NCBI GenBank assembly: GCA_036491115.1
Contig: DASXCQ010000030.1
Location: 1 to 64,000, forward strand
Source of the DNA: DATEPR01 sp036491115
GTDB lineage: Bacteria > Actinomycetota > Actinomycetes > Mycobacteriales > Pseudonocardiaceae
Length of the DNA stretch: 64,000 nucleotides
Direction of reading: 5' to 3'
The position numbers and the translations under genes were made by a program. The notes under the pieces were generated by a model. The model had not been told where the DNA came from and searched no databases. It saw nothing but the letters and a program-made list of their open reading frames with translations. This document shows positions 31,464 to 39,328 of this stretch, in pieces. Numbering within the stretch: the first letter of the stretch is position 1; the number at the start of each line of letters is the position of its first letter.

Positions 31464-31489
31464 GCTGCCGGTCCCAGCGGGCCGGCAGC
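31464..31489 (+). repeat. Second inverted repeat before the epimerase gene
   Basis: GCTGCCGG (31464-31471) and CCGGCAGC (31482-31489), perfect 8-bp arms, 10-nt spacer, 32 bp before the epimerase ATG. A TTGACA (31493-31498) follows it immediately and could be a -35 element, though no clear -10 was found. Confidence 0.4.
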
Positions 31490-31521
31490 ACGTTGACAAG
31501 CAGAACGGGTTGGTGACACCG

Positions 31522-32562
31522 ATGGCAGCGACGGTCGTTCTGGTCACCGGGGTGAGCGGCTACCTCGGTGGACATCTCGCGGCCCGGCTGGCCGACGACC
31601 CGGCGATCGACAGGGTCATCGGCGTGGACACCGCGGCCCCGTCCGACGAGCTGGCCGCGCTGATGGGCCGGGCCGAGTTCGTCCGGGCCGACATCCGCAA
31701 CCCGCTGATCAGCAGGGTGATCACCACCGCCAAGGTGGACACGGTCGTGCACGCGTCGATCACGGCGCACCCGGCCGGCCCGTCCGGCCGGCCGCTGCAC
31801 AAGGAAATGAACGTGCTGGGCACCATGCAGCTGCTGGCCGCGTGCCAGCGCTCGCCACTGGTGCGCAAGCTGGTGGTCAAGTCGACGGCCGCGGTCTACG
31901 GGGCCGGTCCGGCCGATCCTGCGGCGTTCACCGAGGACATGGCGCCCGTCGAGCTGCCCTCCAGCGGCTACGCCAAGGACAACGCCGAGGTCGAGGCGTA
32001 CGTCCGGGGTTTCTGCCGGCGCAGGCCCGACGTGTCGGTCACCACGCTGCGGTTCACCAACCTGATCGGACCGCGGGTGGACACCGTGCTGACCCGCTAC
32101 TTCGCGCTGCCCGCCGTGGTGCCGATGGTGCTGGGCCGGGACGCACGCCTGCAGCTGGTGCACTCCGAGGACGCGCTGGCGGTGCTGGAGCGGGCCGTGA
32201 CGCACGACCTGCCCGGCGTGTTCAACGTCGGCGGCGACGGCGTGCTGCTGTTGACCCAGGCGATCCGCAGGGCGGGCCGGATCGCGGTGCCGGTGCCCGG
32301 TCCGATCGTCGGGCCGATCACCGGCCTGTTCCGCGGCACCCGGCTGCTGGACTTCGGGCCGGAGCAGGTGCGATACCTGAACTTCGGCCGGGTCGTCGAC
32401 ACCACCCGGCTCAAGCGGGTCTTCGGGTTCACGCCGAGGTGGACCACCCGCCAGGCCTTCGACGACTACGTGCACGGCAGGGGCTTGCACCCCATCCTGG
32501 ACCCGGACCGGCTCGCCGCCGTGGAACGCGGCGTCGTGACGGCGGCCAGGGCGCTGCGGTGA
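31522..32562 (+). CDS. NAD-dependent epimerase/dehydratase (GalE2, Rv0501-like)
   Basis: 346 residues, extended SDR. VLVTGVSGYLGGHLAARL binds NAD; the active site has KSTAAVYG (Ser-Ala type, S then ... Y) and GYAKDN in place of the usual Y-x-x-x-K with Tyr at SSGYAKD. The C-terminal half is substrate-specific and unassigned; Rv0501 is annotated galE2. ATG 31522 is chosen; earlier in-frame GTG and TTG codons run into the hairpins. The acyltransferase gene follows after 74 bp. Confidence 0.88.
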   Translation: MAATVVLVTGVSGYLGGHLAARLADDPAIDRVIGVDTAAPSDELAALMGRAEFVRADIRNPLISRVITTAKVDTVVHASITAHPAGPSGRPLHKEMNVLGTMQLLAACQRSPLVRKLVVKSTAAVYGAGPADPAAFTEDMAPVELPSSGYAKDNAEVEAYVRGFCRRRPDVSVTTLRFTNLIGPRVDTVLTRYFALPAVVPMVLGRDARLQLVHSEDALAVLERAVTHDLPGVFNVGGDGVLLLTQAIRRAGRIAVPVPGPIVGPITGLFRGTRLLDFGPEQVRYLNFGRVVDTTRLKRVFGFTPRWTTRQAFDDYVHGRGLHPILDPDRLAAVERGVVTAARALR

Positions 32563-32636
32563 CGGCACTGCGGTGACAGCTCTCCGATGCCACCCTTGCG
32601 GGTGACCGGACACTTCGAGGCGAAAGGACGGCGGCC

Positions 32637-33629
32637 GTGGCACAGGCGCGCGTGATCCCCCTGCACGGCAAGACCAGGAGCACCGGCGACCGGGCAGCCG
32701 GGACCGCGCGGCGATCCGCGCTGGCCGAGTCCCGGACCCCCGCCGACCCGCCGGCCCATCGGCCGGAGCCGGTGCCGGAACAGCCCAAGGACGTGGTGGA
32801 CCGGCTGGCCGACCTGGTCGCCTTCGCCCGCCGCAGGCTCACCGGCGACTACGAGATCGACGAGTACGGCTTCGACGCCGAGCTCACCGACCATGTGATC
32901 ATCCCGCCGCTGCGCCAGCTCTACCAGAAGTGGTTCCGCGTCGAGGTGATCGGTGCGCACAACCTGCCGCAGGACGAGGGCGCGCTGATCGTCGCCAACC
33001 ACTCCGGCACGCTGCCGCTGGACGCGATGATGACCGCGATCGCGGTGCGCGACAACCATCCCGGCGGCCGCTACCTGCGGATGCTGGGCGCCGATCTGGT
33101 GTTCCGCACGCCGGTGCTCGGCTCGCTGGCCCGCAAGACCGGGCAGACCCTGGCGTGCAACGCGGACGCGGAACGCCTGCTGCGCGAGGGCCACCTGGTC
33201 GGTGTGTGGCCGGAGGGTTTCAAGGGGATCGGCAAGCCGTTCCGGGACCGGTACAAGCTGCAGCGGTTCGGCCGCGGCGGTTTCGTGGCCGCCGCGCTGC
33301 GGACCGGGACGCCGATCGTGCCGTGTGCGATCGTCGGCGCAGAGGAGATCTACCCGAAGATCGCCGACATCAAGCCGCTGGCCCGGCTGCTCGGCTTCCC
33401 GTACTTCCCGGTCACGCCACTGTTCCCGCTGTTCGGTCCGCTCGGTGCGGTCCCCCTGCCGTCCAAGTGGTACATCGAGTTCGGCGAGCCGATCCGGACC
33501 GACGTCTTCGGCGAGGGCGCGCAGGACGACCCGATGCTGGTGTTCAACCTCACCGACCAGGTGCGGGAGAACATCCAGCAGACGCTCTATCGGCTGCTTT
33601 CCGGCCGCCGGAACGTGTTTCTGGGCTGA
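32637..33629 (+). CDS. 1-acyl-glycerol-3-phosphate acyltransferase-like protein (Rv0502-like)
   Basis: 330 residues. An N-terminal disordered 50 residues precede a PlsC-like domain: VANHSGTLPLD (about 119-129), VWPEGFKGIGKPF and VPCAIVGAEEIYP. The H and D of the first motif are 6 residues apart rather than the classical 4, as also remembered for Rv0502. It should transfer an acyl chain from acyl-CoA or acyl-ACP to a lyso-phospholipid or other acceptor at the inner membrane. GTG start with GAAAGGA upstream. Confidence 0.86.
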   Translation: MAQARVIPLHGKTRSTGDRAAGTARRSALAESRTPADPPAHRPEPVPEQPKDVVDRLADLVAFARRRLTGDYEIDEYGFDAELTDHVIIPPLRQLYQKWFRVEVIGAHNLPQDEGALIVANHSGTLPLDAMMTAIAVRDNHPGGRYLRMLGADLVFRTPVLGSLARKTGQTLACNADAERLLREGHLVGVWPEGFKGIGKPFRDRYKLQRFGRGGFVAAALRTGTPIVPCAIVGAEEIYPKIADIKPLARLLGFPYFPVTPLFPLFGPLGAVPLPSKWYIEFGEPIRTDVFGEGAQDDPMLVFNLTDQVRENIQQTLYRLLSGRRNVFLG

Positions 33630-33670
33630 GTCGGCCTGCCGGAGCACCGGTACTGGGTACGCTCCCGCGC

Positions 33671-34111
33671 ATGGGTCAACCGATGCCTCCGCAGCAGTTC
33701 CCGATCCTCCTGTCGACCATGAACGACGTGCCCGGCTACCGGGTGGTGCGCGTGATGGGCGAGGTCTTCGGTCTCACCGTGCGCAGCAGGAACGCCTTGT
33801 CCAACATGGGCGCCGGCTTCAAGGCGCTCGCCGGCGGGGAGCTCAAGGGCCTGAGCAAGCTGCTGTACGACTCGCGCCAGGAGGCGTTGCAGCGGTTGTG
33901 CCAGGAGGGCATCGCCAGGGGCGCCAACGCGATCGTCGCGATGCGGTTCGACTGCAACGAGATCGGCGGCACGGCATCGGAGATCGCGGCCTACGGCACC
34001 GCGGTGTGGCTGGTGCCCGAGGGCGGGCAGCAGCCGCAGCAGGGCACGCCCGGCCAGGGTCAGCAGCAGTTCGGGCAGCCGCCGTCGGGTCAGTTCACCC
34101 CGCAGGGCTGA
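33671..34111 (+). CDS. YbjQ/UPF0145-family heavy-metal-binding-like protein
   Basis: 146 residues. The YbjQ domain (about 10-118) starts ILLSTMNDVPGYRVVRVMGEVFGLTV in pieces, with GGELKGLSKLLYDSRQEAL and GANAIVAMRFD; these proteins form beta-rich pentamers of unknown role. A 30-residue Gln/Gly/Pro tail (QQPQQGTPGQGQQQFGQ) is additional. ATG 33671 follows TACGCT by 7 nt, suggesting a leaderless start. It converges on the HAD gene. Confidence 0.87.
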   Translation: MGQPMPPQQFPILLSTMNDVPGYRVVRVMGEVFGLTVRSRNALSNMGAGFKALAGGELKGLSKLLYDSRQEALQRLCQEGIARGANAIVAMRFDCNEIGGTASEIAAYGTAVWLVPEGGQQPQQGTPGQGQQQFGQPPSGQFTPQG

Positions 34112-34127
34112 GGATTCCGGGCCTGGC

Positions 34128-35045
34128 TCACCGTTCCCGGCGGCGGTAGGCCAGGCCGGCGGCCACCGCGCCGGCCAGTGCTCCCGCGCCCAGCACCGAC
34201 GGCACGCCGATCCGCGCCGCCTTCCGGCCGGTGCGGAAGTCGCGGATCTCCCAGCCGCGCTTGCGGGCCGTGTCCCGCAGGCCCTGGTCCGGGTTGACCG
34301 CGACGGCCGTGCCCACCACGGACAGCATCGGCACGTCGTTGGCCGAGTCCGAATAGGCCGTGCAGCGGCGCAGGTCCAGACCCTCCCTGGCGGCCAGCGC
34401 GCGGACCGCGTGCGCCTTCGCCTTGCCGTGCAACATCTCGCCGACCAGCCGGCCGGTGTAGACACCGTCCACGCTCTCCGCGACCGTGCCGAGCGCACCG
34501 GTCAGCCCGAGTCGCCTGGCGATGATCTGGGCCAGTTCCACCGGGGTCGCGGTGACCAGCCACACCCGTTGCCCGGCGTCGATGTGCATCTGCGCCAGGG
34601 CTCGGGTGCCGGACCAGATCCTGTCCGCCATCAGGTCGTCGTAGATCTCCTCGCCCAGGGTGATCAACTCGGCGACGCTGCGACCGGCCACGAAGGACAG
34701 CGCCTGCTCGCGGCTGGTGGCGATGCCGTCCTGCGTCTCCCGGCCGGCGATCCGGAACTTGACCTGCTGCCAGGCGAAGCCGGCCAGGTCCGAGGTGCTG
34801 AAGTACTTGCGGGCGGCCAGTCCCCTGGCGAAGTGGAAGATCGACGCGCCGACCATCATCGTGTTGTCGACGTCGAAGAACGCGGCGGCCGTCAGGTCGG
34901 TGGGAACGGTGAGCGAGATCGGGATCGTGGTGTCGGCCGACGCCACGGCTGCCTCGGCCGATGCCTGGCCGGCCAGCACCGCGAGGTGATCACGCTCGGC
35001 GCCGGCCAGCCCGCCGCTGCGCGTGCCGTTCTCCCGTCGGGGCAC
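34128..35045 (-). CDS. HAD-IB family phosphatase (SerB1, Rv0505c-like)
   Basis: 305 residues. HAD motif I is FFDVDNTM (D-x-D-N-T form of the IB subfamily), motif II VTATPVELA, and motif III/IV HGKAKAHAVRAL and YSDSANDVPML. A C-terminal hydrophobic segment (VLGAGALAGAVAAGLAY) may be membrane-associated. Family members dephosphorylate phosphoserine or lyso-lipid phosphates. GTG 35045 has AGGAGG 7 nt before it. The pairing with the acyltransferase two genes away, conserved as Rv0502/Rv0505c, hints at a lipid role. Confidence 0.87.
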   Translation of the reverse strand: MPRRENGTRSGGLAGAERDHLAVLAGQASAEAAVASADTTIPISLTVPTDLTAAAFFDVDNTMMVGASIFHFARGLAARKYFSTSDLAGFAWQQVKFRIAGRETQDGIATSREQALSFVAGRSVAELITLGEEIYDDLMADRIWSGTRALAQMHIDAGQRVWLVTATPVELAQIIARRLGLTGALGTVAESVDGVYTGRLVGEMLHGKAKAHAVRALAAREGLDLRRCTAYSDSANDVPMLSVVGTAVAVNPDQGLRDTARKRGWEIRDFRTGRKAARIGVPSVLGAGALAGAVAAGLAYRRRER

Positions 35046-35133
35046 CTCGGCGCCTCCTGGTAGTTCGCTGAAGGACCCGTCCAGCCTAGATGCTCCGCGT
35101 CGGGCGGACGGGTCGACACTGGTGACGACCCGA

Positions 35134-36369
35134 TTACTGTCCGATTCCGACCGCGGGCAGGCCGGGCAGCAGCGGCGGGATGCTCAGGCCGGGGCCGGGC
35201 AGGGGCAGCGGGACGCGCAGCGTGCCGGGCGGATCCCCGGTCGTCGGCAGCAGTGGCGGCGGGGTGTCGTCGGGCGTCGGCACGGCGGACGGCGTGTCGA
35301 AGTCGGTGGTGTCCTGCGGTGCGACGGGCGCCCGACTGCCGCCACCGGAACCCGAGCCGCCGGCGGTGCCGGTCGGCCCGCCGCTGTTCAGCTCCGTCGA
35401 CCGGGTGGCCGCGGCGCCGCCGAACGCGGGTGAGCCGCTGGGTGGCTGGTCGCACCGGCCGGTGGCGGGCAGCACGCCCAGGTCGTCGGTGGCGCCCGAG
35501 GTGATCGTGAAGCAGTCGTTGCGGGCCGCGATGCCGTTGGCCCGCTGCACGATCCTGGCCAGCAACCGCTCACTGGCCACGGCCTGGGTGCGCACCGATG
35601 GCGGGAGTTCGGGTTCGACCTGGCTGATCCGCTGTGCCTGCTGGTAGGCAAAGGTGACGAGGGTCTGCAGCACGCCGTCGCCGTGGTTGGTGGCGTAGCC
35701 GGTCAGATCGGCGGTGCCGGCCCTCGCTTCGGAGCCGAAGTCGGCGAACGCGGTCAGGTAGTCGCCTACCGGGCTGTCCGCCAGATCCGGGTGCTGGGCG
35801 GCCAGCGACTCGATGTCGCCGATCCGGTCGGCGGCGAACTCCAGGTGCTTGCGGCCCTTGCCGTCGTCACCGCTGGTCAGACCGAGCGACGCCGACTCGA
35901 CCGTGCGTCGCACCCCGTACAGCGTGTCGCCGGGCAGGGCGTGCCTGGCCAGCAGCAGTGTCATCCCGGACAGGACGAGCACCAGACAGAACACGGCACC
36001 CATGGCGATGGCCACGCGTCCCCGGGTACCGGTCACACGGCCCGGCCGGGTCGGCCCGGACGCGTTGGGCGGCCGCGACGCGGCACTTTTGGGGGCGGCT
36101 CTGGGGACCGGGGACGGCCGGCGCAGGGTGGTCTCCGCGGGCGCGGCCGGCCCGGCGGTCAGTTGGCTCAACACCTTGGCGCGCATGCGATCGCGGGCCG
36201 CGTCGTCCAGTCCGGTGTCGTCACCGGCGCGGCGCAGCATCAGCACGACGGCCAGTTCGCCGGCGAGCTTGGGGTCGGGGGCCTGGTCGGCTTCGGGCAA
36301 CGAGTCAGCGGCGCGGGCGAATCGCTCGCGCTGCCGCTGTCGCCACCAGGGCGCTCTGCCTGAACTCAC
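35134..36369 (-). CDS. DUF5667 membrane protein, candidate anti-sigma factor (RsbN position)
   Basis: 411 residues. Cytoplasmic N-terminus about 118 aa (with helix LAGELAVVLMLRRAGD), one membrane helix (about 119-141), then the DUF5667 extracytoplasmic region beginning ALPGDTLYGVRRTVE, and a long Pro/Gly/Thr-rich tail. It lies 129 bp downstream of the BldN-type sigma gene on the same strand, the position of rsbN, the BldN anti-sigma gene, in Streptomyces. One helix and a cytosolic N-terminus fit that job; no anti-sigma domain is obvious by eye, so the role is inferred. Confidence 0.78.
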   Translation of the reverse strand: MSSGRAPWWRQRQRERFARAADSLPEADQAPDPKLAGELAVVLMLRRAGDDTGLDDAARDRMRAKVLSQLTAGPAAPAETTLRRPSPVPRAAPKSAASRPPNASGPTRPGRVTGTRGRVAIAMGAVFCLVLVLSGMTLLLARHALPGDTLYGVRRTVESASLGLTSGDDGKGRKHLEFAADRIGDIESLAAQHPDLADSPVGDYLTAFADFGSEARAGTADLTGYATNHGDGVLQTLVTFAYQQAQRISQVEPELPPSVRTQAVASERLLARIVQRANGIAARNDCFTITSGATDDLGVLPATGRCDQPPSGSPAFGGAAATRSTELNSGGPTGTAGGSGSGGGSRAPVAPQDTTDFDTPSAVPTPDDTPPPLLPTTGDPPGTLRVPLPLPGPGLSIPPLLPGLPAVGIGQ

Positions 36370-36454
36370 CGTCCCGCTCCGTCAGCCTGTGTCGTCAGGG
36401 CAACGACTGGACTCACGCGGAGATACGGCTGCACGAGACGTGACCTTGCACCAC

Positions 36455-36469
36455 GTGACCAACGGTCAC
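36455..36469. promoter_or_regulatory. Inverted repeat in the sigma/DUF5667 gap
   Basis: GTGACC-AAC-GGTCAC, perfect 6-bp arms, in the 129-bp gap just upstream of the DUF5667 gene. It could be an operator giving that gene separate control; no promoter hexamers were assigned. Confidence 0.35.
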
Positions 36470-36498
36470 TCGGGAGGGCGGCTAAGTCATCCATGGTG

Positions 36499-37257
36499 TC
36501 AGCGCAACTCTGCCGGGAGCAGTTGGGCGAGCCGCCGTACGGCCCGGTGCTGCAGCGCCTTGATGGCGCCCTCGTTGCGGCCCATGATCGCCGCCGTCTC
36601 GGCGACCGACAGGCCCTGCAGGAACCGGAGCACGATGCACTCCCGCTGGTCGTCGCCGAGCTCGCGCACGCAGCGCAGCAGCTCGGTGTGGGTGAACCGG
36701 GTGAGCACCTGGTTCTCCGGCCCGGCCTGGGTGTCGTTGCCCTCGTCCGGGTCGGCGGTCGCCACCTCCAGCCGGAACCGGCTGGACTTGACGTGGTCCA
36801 GCACGATGTTGCGGGCGATGGTGACGAACCAGGCGCCGACGTCGCGGCCCTGGTAGCTCAGCGACTCGATCTTGCGGAACGCGCGCAGGAATGTCTCGCT
36901 GGTCACGTCCTCGGCCAGGGTCCGGTCGCCGACCCGGAACAGGACGTACCGGAACACGGAGTCGACGTACTGGTCGTAGAGCCTGCCGAACGCCTCGGCG
37001 TCACCGCGCTGGGCGGCCTCCACCAGCGACCAGGTGGCCAGGTGCCCGTCGGCGGCGGTATCCCGGGTCGGCGTGCCGACAGCGGCGGGGGCGTCACCGC
37101 GTCTGTCGCTGGCCACCGTGTCCCCGTTCGCGTCGCCGGACCCGCCTCCGGTGATAGTTCCCGGTCGCTGTTTGTCGCCGTCGACCGCCCTGAGCCCGAC
37201 CCGCCCCAGCATCCGGCCACGTTGGCCGGCCCGGTTGGCGCTGGTCGATCTCGTCAT
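36499..37257 (-). CDS. bldN: ECF RNA polymerase sigma factor, BldN type, with N-terminal extension
   Basis: 252 residues. Sigma region 2 spans about 79-150 (AFGRLYDQYVDSVFRYV, ETFLRAFRKIESLSYQGRD) and region 4 about 190-250 (ECIVLRFLQGLSVAETA, RNEGAIKALQHRAVRRL). Both read very closely to Streptomyces BldN. About 75 residues of Gly/Asp/Thr-rich sequence come first; BldN is made as a pro-sigma with an extension that is cleaved, so the same may hold here. ATG 37257 has AAGGAG 4-5 nt before it. The DUF5667 gene follows. BldN controls aerial development genes (chaplins, rodlins) in Streptomyces. Confidence 0.88.
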   Translation of the reverse strand: MTRSTSANRAGQRGRMLGRVGLRAVDGDKQRPGTITGGGSGDANGDTVASDRRGDAPAAVGTPTRDTAADGHLATWSLVEAAQRGDAEAFGRLYDQYVDSVFRYVLFRVGDRTLAEDVTSETFLRAFRKIESLSYQGRDVGAWFVTIARNIVLDHVKSSRFRLEVATADPDEGNDTQAGPENQVLTRFTHTELLRCVRELGDDQRECIVLRFLQGLSVAETAAIMGRNEGAIKALQHRAVRRLAQLLPAELR

Positions 37258-37331
37258 CAGACTCCTTGTGCCCCGCTGGCTGATGCGTCCACCGGCGAGC
37301 GGCTGCCACAGCATACGTGCTGGTCCTACCC

Positions 37332-37425
37332 GTGAGTAGTTTCCGATCGCTCACTCGGTGGAACGTCAACCACTTGAACACATGACGTGAGTGATACCTG
37401 ACACACTGCGTGAACTGTGGTGAAC
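37332..37425. promoter_or_regulatory. Repeat-rich divergent region between bldN and the acyl-CoA ligase
   Basis: GTGAGT appears at 37332-37337 and 37387-37392, and its complement in CTCACTC (37350-37356); GTGAAC occurs at 37410-37415 and 37420-37425 (10-bp period). The first set resembles BldD half-sites (AGTGA/TCACT), the second a PHO-like repeat but with the wrong period. Candidate binding sites only. Confidence 0.35.
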
Positions 37426-37457
37426 TCTGTCCCACCACTGGCTTTCGGAGGACGACG

Positions 37458-38999
37458 ATGACCGGCGTATCACCCAAAAGAGGGATGGCTGAGCCGCCGG
37501 ACACCGACCTCACCAGGAACGTGGCCGACCTGGTCACGGACGCCGCCCGCGCTGCCGGCGACCGGCCGGCGCTGATCGACGCGACCACCGGCGTCACCCT
37601 CACGTGGGCCGAGGTGGACACGGAAGTGAACCAGCGGGCCCAGCGGCTGGCCGAGGCCGGCATGCACCCGGGCGACCGGGTCGCGGTCCGGCTGCCCACC
37701 GGCATCTCCTACTGCCTCGCCGTGTTCGCCGTGCTGCGGGCCGGTGGCGTGCTCGTCCCGCTGAGCACCGACCTGCCGCCGGCCGGCGTGGTCGAGCTGC
37801 TCGCCGACTGCCAGGCCAGCGTGGTCGTCGGCGACCCGGTGCCCGGCGTCGAGGTCACCACGGTGCTGGCCGCGGACGGTACCGGTGACAGGACGGACGC
37901 ACCGGTGCCGCCGGTCGCGGGTGGCGAGGACCTGGCCGTGCTCTGCTACACGTCGGGCACGTCCGGCCGGCAGCGTGGCGTCCTGCTGTCGCACCGGGCC
38001 CTGCTGGCCAACGTGGCCCAGTGCGCCGCGCTGACACCGCCCCCGGTCACCGCGACCGACCGCATGTTGCTGGCGCTGCCGCTGTCCCACGCCTACGGCC
38101 TGGGGCCCGGCCTGTTCCAGGTGGCCGCGGCCGGCGCCGCCGCCGTGCTGCTGCCCAAGTTCACCGTCGACGACGCGCTCGGCGCCATCCGCACCCACCG
38201 GGTGACCACCCTGGTCGGCGTGCCGCCGATGTACTCGGCGATGCTCGCCGTGCCCGACGAGCGGCTGCACGAGGCCCTGGCCACGATCCGGCTGTTCACC
38301 TCGGGCGCGGCACCGCTGCCCGCGGCCGTGCTGGCCGGCGTCCAGCGGGTCACCGGCCTGCCGATCTACGAGGGCTACGGCCTGACCGAGACCGCGCCCG
38401 TGGTCACATCGACGCTGGTCTCCGGACAGGCCAAGCCGGGCTCGGTCGGCCGCCCGCTGCCGGGCGTGCGACTGTGCCTGGTGGACAGCGACGGCGACCC
38501 GCTGCCCGGCCCCGACCCGGACGACGAACTGGACGACGAGAGCGGCGGCACCGGTGTGGTGGCGGTGGCCGGCCCCAACCTGTTCAGCGGCTACTGGCCG
38601 GACGGCGCGCACGGCCCGAACGCCGAGGGCTGGTTCCGCACCGGCGACATCGGCTACCTGGACGCGGACGGTGACCTGCACCTGGTCGACCGGGCCAACG
38701 ACCTGATCATCGTGAACGGCTTCAACGTCTACCCGCACGAGGTGGAGCACGCCATCGGCCGGCTGTCCGGCGTGGTGGAGGCGGCCGCGGTCGGCGTGCC
38801 GGACGAGCGCACCGGCGAGACGGTGAAGGCCGTGGTGATCCGGCAGCCGGACGCCGACCTGACCGAGCAGCAGGTCATCCAGCACTGCGAGCTGCTGCTG
38901 GCCCGGTTCAAGGTGCCCACGTCGGTGGAGTTCGTCGACTCGCTGCCGCACTCGGCAACCGGCAAGTTGGCGCGGGCCTCGCTGCGGCTAGGTTCGTGA
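37458..38999 (+). CDS. AMP-forming acyl-CoA ligase (FadD-like)
   Basis: 513 residues of the ANL superfamily. The P-loop reads CYTSGTSGRQRGV (about 163-175), with Gln-Arg in place of the common Pro-Lys; other motifs are normal: EGYGLTETAP, WFRTGDIGYLD, DLIIVNGFNVYP, and the C-terminal catalytic Lys in ATGKLARA. It activates a carboxylic acid as adenylate and then CoA ester. The ATG has CGGAGG 6 nt upstream. It is divergent from bldN and followed at once by the glutaredoxin gene. Confidence 0.9.
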   Translation: MTGVSPKRGMAEPPDTDLTRNVADLVTDAARAAGDRPALIDATTGVTLTWAEVDTEVNQRAQRLAEAGMHPGDRVAVRLPTGISYCLAVFAVLRAGGVLVPLSTDLPPAGVVELLADCQASVVVGDPVPGVEVTTVLAADGTGDRTDAPVPPVAGGEDLAVLCYTSGTSGRQRGVLLSHRALLANVAQCAALTPPPVTATDRMLLALPLSHAYGLGPGLFQVAAAGAAAVLLPKFTVDDALGAIRTHRVTTLVGVPPMYSAMLAVPDERLHEALATIRLFTSGAAPLPAAVLAGVQRVTGLPIYEGYGLTETAPVVTSTLVSGQAKPGSVGRPLPGVRLCLVDSDGDPLPGPDPDDELDDESGGTGVVAVAGPNLFSGYWPDGAHGPNAEGWFRTGDIGYLDADGDLHLVDRANDLIIVNGFNVYPHEVEHAIGRLSGVVEAAAVGVPDERTGETVKAVVIRQPDADLTEQQVIQHCELLLARFKVPTSVEFVDSLPHSATGKLARASLRLGS

Positions 39000-39000
39000 T

Positions 39001-39243
39001 GTGACCCATCAGGTGACAGTGGTGACCAGGGTCGGGTGCCACCTGTGCGAGCGGGCCGAGGCCGAGGTGGCCCGGATCTGCGGCGAGCTGTCCGTGCCGT
39101 GGTCGACCGTGGACGTGGACGGCGACGTCGACCTGCGTGCCGAGTACGGCGACATGGTGCCGGTGATCCTCATCGACGGCGCCCAGCACGGCTACGCCGA
39201 GGTCGAGGAGGACCGGTTCCGCCGTGCGCTGGCCAGGCAGTGA
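39001..39243 (+). CDS. Glutaredoxin-like protein (Rv0508-like)
   Basis: 80 residues, thioredoxin fold. The redox site is TRVGCHLCERA (C-x-x-C); the cis-proline loop is MVPVIL. It belongs to the small glutaredoxin-like family found before hemA in mycobacteria. Starts at GTG one base after the acyl-CoA ligase stop, so the two are co-transcribed. In a mycothiol-making organism it may act with mycothiol; that is inference. Confidence 0.9.
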   Translation: MTHQVTVVTRVGCHLCERAEAEVARICGELSVPWSTVDVDGDVDLRAEYGDMVPVILIDGAQHGYAEVEEDRFRRALARQ

Positions 39244-39328
39244 CACCATCGGGTGATCATTACGGGTGTCTTACGGATCCGGGCCGTGGTGAGCCACCCG
39301 ACACATCTCACACACCCGGTGGCGTCGT

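Noticed and set aside
31378..31521. N-terminal extension of the epimerase
   Set aside because: It reads through two GC hairpins and adds Pro/Arg-rich sequence before the NAD-binding strand, which begins right after ATG 31522.
37410..37425. GTGAAC pair as a true PHO box
   Set aside because: The period is 10 bp whereas PHO-box units repeat every 11 bp; kept only as a weak candidate.
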